Below, piece after piece: positions 58,639-64,000 of a DNA stretch of 64,000 nt. Position numbers and translations under genes: made by a program. The notes under the pieces are model-generated. The model worked only from the letters and a program-made list of their open reading frames with translations. It did not search any database and was not told the origin of the DNA. The DNA lies in NCBI GenBank assembly GCA_963853835.1, contig OY970822.1:24089058-24153057 (forward strand), written 5' to 3'. How positions within the stretch are numbered: the first letter of the stretch is position 1; every line of letters starts with the position of its first letter. This stretch comes from Calendula officinalis (Eukaryota > Streptophyta > Magnoliopsida > Asterales > Asteraceae).

Positions 58639-58759
58639 ATATATAAACTAGCATGTTCTATATTTTATTAGAAAAATATTCATAAAAAGCACTATTTATG
58701 AAAATTTGTTAAATAGTAATATTTCTCTATCAAAAATATTATTATATATTTTTTTCTTA

Positions 58760-58823
58760 ATGATACTTAATCTACTTTATTGTCTACGACGGAACTTGAA
58801 CTCAGATTATGAACAACACCTTA
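58760..58823 (-). mobile_element. SINE-like remnant interrupted by the solo LTR
   Basis: On the minus strand, B-box-like GAGTTCAAGTTCC, then CGTAGACAATAAAGT and an A-rich tail, as in the SINE at 45743-45870. The family 1 solo LTR is inserted where its 5' part would be. Confidence 0.3.
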
Positions 58824-59817
58824 TGTTAGTCCTGTGAAAGGTGGAATATGACACCTATACCCTTTCACTCACCAATTTAAATTTATGGAGACAATCAACA
58901 CTCTTTAAACTTTTCTCTATTAATCAATAATTGATACAATAAAGATGCAAGCAGTTTGCGGAATAGCTAAGAACAAATCCTAACTAAACTGCTTGCATGT
59001 GATAGACAACAACAGATATTATCTAAGACAAGTTTATGATCAACAAATGATCAAGCCCAAGACCAGACACTTTCGTTGTACAGATTCAATTCTCGAATCA
59101 GACAACTTGAGTTAACTGGTGGTTTACACTCTGCTCAAGGAAATAAAGTTCTGGGATAAAATCAGCAGCGTGTAAACTTGTTGGGTGCACACCGAAATCG
59201 ATCGACTAAGTCCTCAATTTATATCATTGGGAAACGTAGTGCCAAAGGAATGATCGATCGATTCCACGTGTGAGAATTCCGTTGGTGCAGAGGATATTTC
59301 ATGGGACGCGCACGACTAACGGAATTCTGACAGTACTTCATGTCGTCTTGTGATCGCTGATATCTTCTAGAAGATTTGCAAGATATTTCCATAATCAGCG
59401 ATGCACATTACTTGTGCTTTACTTGTGTCTTTCTGTGACGCTGAAGCTTCCAGCCTATATACACTTCTGGTACTCATGAGTCTTCGGATACTCATGCTTC
59501 TTCAGATGGCCTTCAGCTTCAGCGACCTTCACTAAGAGTTTTGCTTAGAGAAGTATCTATTCAATGGTTCAACGTTTTGTCCATCGCGCTGAACCTGTTA
59601 CACTATCCGATCTGTTGACCAGTATCTGATTCCGCACGGGGAACTGATCGTTGTTTCAGCTGGTGATCAGATAGTGTAACTGGGTAGCTGAAATCTGATC
59701 AGATCAGATACAGTTACCCACAATCTGAGGAACAAATCCTCAGATTGTCTTCTAACTATTTGCCTTTTTGTCTTCATTAAATCTCCTTATTGGGGGATGT
59801 TTTTCAGCGACCCAACA
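58824..59817 (-). mobile_element. Solo LTR, family 1, uninterrupted copy
   Basis: 994 bp, TGTTAGTCC...GACCCAACA, flanked by CCTTA on both sides (58819-58823 and 59818-59822). It is the same family as the split copy at 18671-34322 and shows the empty site of the family 2 insertion near 59550. No internal element sequence. Confidence 0.88.
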
Positions 59818-59822
59818 CCTTA

Positions 59823-60226
59823 TATATTACACTAATACTACTAGATTATAAGTATGAGCTAAATATTATTTTAAGTAATTAATATAGTGGTTACGTTTTA
59901 AAAGATGAATTTGGTACCCTCTTTACCCAAGAGGCCAAGACTCCAATCCCGAGTGCATAGAAAAAGAACGATTTAACAGAATGAATAATATGAAGTATTA
60001 ATATTCCAAGATATGGCAATGTCAACTCAGCTACTGTACAAAATTCTACCATTTTTACCAATGGGGATGGCCCTTTAATGCGTCTGATACATGGGCCCAC
60101 ACACAAACTTTCAATCTATGATCTGACCCACTGGCCCATCCTTCCATTTATTGGGCTAGGCTTTTCATACTGTTTCGGCCCGTTTGATTGAAGACTTTTC
60201 TCAGCTGCAATGGGGTCCTTCCTATC
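59823..60226. other. Intergenic, between solo LTR and second copia element
   Basis: No gene recognised. The minus-strand frame at 59891-60106 has no domain. CTATC at 60222-60226 is the candidate left TSD of the copia element; its partner is outside the window. Confidence 0.35.
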
Positions 60227-60846
60227 TGTTGGAACAAAATCACAGATCAATTTAATACTGATTCTGCAGTTAGTACTGATCATACTTAGTACTGATGGGG
60301 CAGAATTGTTTATTACTGATGAAGTTGATACTGATGAAGTCTATAACTAAGTTACTACTGATCAAGGCTTATTGAAGATACTACTGATCAATAGTAGTTA
60401 CTACTGACGTTGATATTGGACTTACTACTGATCACCAAACTTACTACTGATGATATGGATTTACTACTGGTGATTGCAGTTTACTACTGATACCCGTTTT
60501 GGAAGCATATCAAGTCTGAGATCTTCGTAGAGATAGTTATAGAATGTAAATCAATGTATATCTTTATAATTCGAATGTAAATCAAGTCCTAGAATAACTA
60601 GGGTAAATAGTTTAGCTTCAAGGACTATTATAAATAGTTCCTTACGAATTGTAAACGTACGTGTGTATTGTTAACTCGATAATATACATTGAAGCTTTTT
60701 GTGAAACTGTGTTCTTAATACTTTAAGCATATTATTTACAGTTCATTGTTCTTAATTTATTGATATAGTGTTGATCCGCTGCAACTTCTATAGTCAATTA
60801 GATCTAAGGTGTTTATTAACTTCTCTATCGTTAATCGATCCTGACA
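60227..60846 (+). repeat. 5' LTR of the second copia element
   Basis: About 620 bp, TGTTGGAACAAAATC...GATCCTGACA. Between about 60258 and 60490 it holds about a dozen ACTGAT/ACTACTGRT words. TATAAATAG near 60630 is the likely TATA box. Confidence 0.85.
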
Positions 60847-60848
60847 AG

Positions 60849-60860
60849 TGGTATCAGAGC
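60849..60860 (+). other. Primer binding site of the second copia element
   Basis: TGGTATCAGAGC two bases after the LTR, complementary to the 3' end of initiator tRNA-Met. Confidence 0.9.
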
Positions 60861-60932
60861 TTATTGGTTCTAGATCTACGATTTTAAGAACAACAAAAAG
60901 TTTTAATCTTTAAAACACACAGATTGTTAATC

Positions 60933-63498
60933 ATGACTGATAACAATGAAAGCACTCAGGCCAATAAAATCCCTATACTCACTCCCAATAACTTTGGGAT
61001 GTGGAAGAATCGTATTAAGCAATACATGCTTATTACAGATTATTCCATGTGGGAAGTTGTCCTTGAAGGAAACAAAACTGGTCCTGGTCAAGCAAGCAGC
61101 TCTGCAACTGAGGCAGACAAACTTAAGTGTGAGAAGGAGAAGAAAGACAAGGGAATCGAACTTAAAACTCTAAGCACTCTCCTACTGGCCATTCCTAACG
61201 ACTATCAACATCTCTTCGTTGAGTATGATGATGCAAAGGTACTTTGGGAAGCACTGGAGAAGAGATTTGTTGGGACAAAGAGCACCAAAAGGAATATGAA
61301 GTCTGTTCTCAAACAAGACTTTGAAAATTTCAAAGGAAAGCCCAATGAAACACTCACTCAAGTGTTTGACAGATTCAACAAGCTAATTGGTGAACTTAAC
61401 CAGGTTGGGGTTAAGATGGATCAAGAAGATGTCAACATGAAGTTCCTAAGGTCTCTTAGTGAAGAATGGGCCATGTACACAGTGGTATATAGACAAAGAG
61501 ATGCTCTAGAAGAAAAAGAGTTGGATGAACTCTACAATGATCTCAGATATTTGAAACTGAGGTAAATCAAAAGAACCCTTCTATTTCTTCTAATAATGCT
61601 GCATTTGTATCTAGTACAGGTCAAGGTCAGGAAACCTCCACAGGAAAGGCTGCAGATTCTGAGGATACTGCAAGAGAATCCTTCTTCACTAGTCATGTGC
61701 ATACTGCACTGATTAGTGATGACTTGGAACAATTGAATCCAGATGATCTTGAGGAGATGGATCTTAAATGGCAGATGGCTATGCTGAGCCTAAGGACGAA
61801 AAGATTCTTAAAGAGAACTGGCAGGACAAGTCTCAACTTCAACAAAGGTGACAAAGCTGGATTTGACAAAACTAAAGTCAAATGTTACAACTGTAACAAC
61901 CTTGGTCACTTTGCAAAACAATGTCCTCAGCCAGACAAAAGATCAAAATCAACTGCCCTTGTCTCACAACAAGGACAAGGATATGACTGGAGCTTCCAAG
62001 CAGAAGAGCATGCTCAAAATCAAGCTCTCATGGCCTTTACTGACAACAAAACTGAGGTAAAACCTAAACCTTGTACTTCTGAATGTGCTAAAATTATTAA
62101 AAACTTAGAAAAAGAAAACACTAAATTAAATGAAGATTTAGCAAAAGCAGTAAGAAGAAATCATTAATTCGATGGTGTGATTACTGATCAAGAACATCAG
62201 ATAAAGGTGTACCAGATGATAGATCAACGGATAAAGGAAGAATTACTTCAAGCTGTAGATGAGAAAGAATTTTATGAATTAAAAATAAAGAATTAACAAG
62301 TAAATTAGAAGAATGTCAACTTGAAATTGAACAAAATAAATTAACAATTAAAAAGTTTGAAAGAAGTACTAAAATTCTTGATGAACTAACTAACAATCAA
62401 ACTACAGAAAAAGTTGTTCATGGGGTGGGATATCATGCTGTACCACCTCCATATAAAATCATTCCTCCACTTAAAAACAGTTCAGAAAGAATCATTAATG
62501 AATTAAAAACTGAAAATCAATCTCAATCTCATAATGAAACATCTGAATCAAATGATTCTTCTGATGATGATCAATCAATTGAATTTACAATTTCTCAAAC
62601 TGAATCACCAAAATCAATTGATACAAGTTTTCACACAGCACAAAATCCAAATGAATCTCCTAAATATGATGCAGAAAATATACCAAAAATTTTAAAAAGG
62701 GGAAATGAAAGAAATAAAATTCAACTCTTAGATCAAAGAATACCTGAAGGTGCAAAAAGTAAGAAATTAAGATGTGTTATTTGCAACAAAATGAATCATT
62801 TAGCAAATGATTGTCACTTCAATCCAATTAATTGTAAAGAATTCAAAGAATTTAAAACTTTCAAAGAAAAATCAAAAACACAGAAATTAAAAGATACTAC
62901 TGGTCCTTCAGTAGTACATAAAACAAAAACTCCAATTGCTGAAACACCAAGATTTGGAAGAAGTGCACCAAGATTTGTGCATAACAGAAGAGTTGGAAGC
63001 CCAAAGAACAGCAACTACTTCAAGAACAATGGAAAATCCAATCAAAATAAACAATATTTTAAATTTTCCAACACCAGTAAAAACTTTAACAATTTTACTA
63101 CTGGTGTTAACCCTAATTATAATGCTGTATGGTACCAGTACAAAAACACTACTGGTAAAAACCCTAATTACAAAAATACTACTGCTCCCAAACCAACTTT
63201 CAAAAATACTACTGGTGTCAACCCTAAAAACACTACTGGTTATTCTAAACATGGTAAGTACCCAAATACTACTGGTCCATCAGTAGTAAAGCATACAAAA
63301 GCTAAACATCATGGGTATAAACCAAAATCAGTAGAAAATTCTCACACCAGTAATACGTTTAAAAGGGCAGTAGTAAAACTAAACACCAGTAATAAACAAG
63401 TATGGGCACCAAAAATGTTTAAAGTTAAATCTCCAAAAGCTTATTTCTCAAAGGATGAACCCAAGACATATAAAGCTTGGGTTCCCAAACTTAACTAA
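60933..63498 (+). pseudogene. gag of the second copia element, frameshifted
   Basis: Starts MTDNNESTQANKIPILT. A UBN2/retrotran_gag-like domain covers about the first 200 residues (MWKNRIKQYML, LWEALEKRFVGTKSTK). A frame change near 61545-61560 leads to the frame holding CCHC knuckle 1, CYNCNNLGHFAKQC (61883-61924), which stops at 62167. Decayed sequence follows to about 62420. A third segment (62425-63498) then carries knuckle 2, CVICNKMNHLANDC (62773-62814), and a low-complexity region with repeated NTTG units, ending WVPKLN and TAA. The order matches the gag of the first copia element, including the C-terminal WVPK. Confidence 0.82.
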
Positions 63499-64000
63499 TC
63501 CTTTACTCACTTGTGCAGAGCATTCAGATCCCAGAAGAAGGAAGAACATGGCATATTGATAGTGGATGCTCAAGGCACATGACTGGAAATATGCAAATTC
63601 TTAAAGATTTCAAGTTATTTGATGGAGGATATGTGGCATTTGGTGAGAACCCACAGGGAGGTAAGATCACAGGTAAAGGCACTGTTACAAATGGCAAAAT
63701 TACCTTTGATGATGTATTTTATGTAGCTGAACTAAAATACAATCTTGTCAGTGTGTCTCAAGTGTGTGATAAAAAGAATAAAATTCTTTTCACAGACATT
63801 GAGTGCATCATTCTTTCTCCTGACTTTATTTTAGATGAAAAATATGTTGTTTTAAGAACTCCAAGGAGAAACAATGTGTATTGCCTGGATATAGGGGGAG
63901 AACTCATTTCTTCAAATGAGGTCAATTGTTTTATATCCAAGGCAAACACCACTGAATCAGAACTATGGCATAGAAGGATGTGTCACACAAATTTCAAAAA
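63495..64000 (+). CDS. pol of the second copia element, N-terminal part (protease, pre-integrase)
   Basis: This frame, -1 relative to the end of gag, is open from 63495 to the window end. It contains TWHIDSGCSRHMTG (retropepsin active site), then FYVAELKYNLVSVSQVCD and the start of the pre-integrase zinc finger, ELWHRRMCHTNF. It has no ATG near its start; expression would require frameshifting, readthrough or splicing from gag. No lesion in the visible part. Confidence 0.85.

Larger units (their letters stand above)
60227..64000 (+). mobile_element. Second Sirevirus-like Ty1/copia element, 5' part only
   Basis: 5' LTR, primer binding site, gag and the start of pol are present; the window ends in the pre-integrase domain. 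It shares with the first copia element a long gag with two zinc knuckles, a tiRNA-Met-type primer site, and pol in the -1 frame directly after gag. LTR and proteins are clearly of a different family from the first element. Confidence 0.9.

Noticed and set aside
1..64000. CRISPR arrays, rRNA genes and complete tRNA genes
   Set aside because: None seen. The short repeats present are microsatellites, 29-bp tandem copies or transposon motifs without regular spacers.

Overview
The window is plant nuclear DNA: AT-rich, with multi-exon genes that have GT-AG introns, crowded with LTR retrotransposons, MITEs and other DNA transposons. The gene families and repeat styles would fit Asteraceae, but that placement is an inference from general resemblance and was not tested.

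Host genes. (1) 4256-4555 (+): atypical bHLH (IBH1-like/UPBEAT1-like), starting 46 bp after the end of a Ty3/gypsy 3' LTR. (2) 7776-10847 (-): a complete nine-exon GPI mannosyltransferase III (PIG-B) gene, 533 aa, rebuilt here exon by exon; all splice phases agree. (3) Three secreted EG45-domain (plant natriuretic peptide/expansin-like) genes at 13293-15731 (-), 38216-38812 (+) and 54233-54930 (+). (4) 55408-55938 (+): an intronless ATL-type RING-H2 E3 ligase. A weak candidate gene or pseudogene lies at 11272-12702 (-).

Mobile DNA, left to right. 3-4209: 3' part of a Ty3/gypsy element (integrase, chromodomain-like tail, polypurine tract, 2.6-kb 3' LTR). 18671-34322: a four-level nest, each level with its own 5-bp target-site duplication (TSD): a 1-kb solo LTR (CCAAC) contains a 1.1-kb solo LTR (AAATA/AAGTA), which contains an inverted copy of the same LTR family (AGATA), which contains a 12.46-kb Sirevirus-like Ty1/copia element (GTACC). 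That element has two 970-bp LTRs, gag, pol and a third env-like ORF, all broken by frameshifts or stops. 39314-45688: a MULE-like element with about 185-bp terminal inverted repeats (TIRs) and a 9-bp TSD, carrying an LRR receptor-like gene fragment and a nested solo gypsy LTR. 46045-46785 and 56735-57434: two defective PIF/Harbinger transposases. 46916-53434: two TIR elements delimited by three (TA)n tracts. 58824-59817: an uninterrupted copy of the 1-kb solo LTR. 60227-64000: 5' part of a second Sirevirus-like copia element, cut by the window end. Several MITEs sit between and inside genes.

The host genes do not form a pathway. The clearest functional grouping is the three EG45 paralogs, two of which share a promoter block. 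The most unusual signals are in the two copia elements: each carries its own short motif many times in both LTR and coding DNA (CAGCTG in one, ACTACTGRT in the other), both place pol in the -1 frame right after a gag stop with a splice-acceptor-like tract, and the first has a 28-bp perfect palindrome and a TATA box ahead of its env-like ORF.
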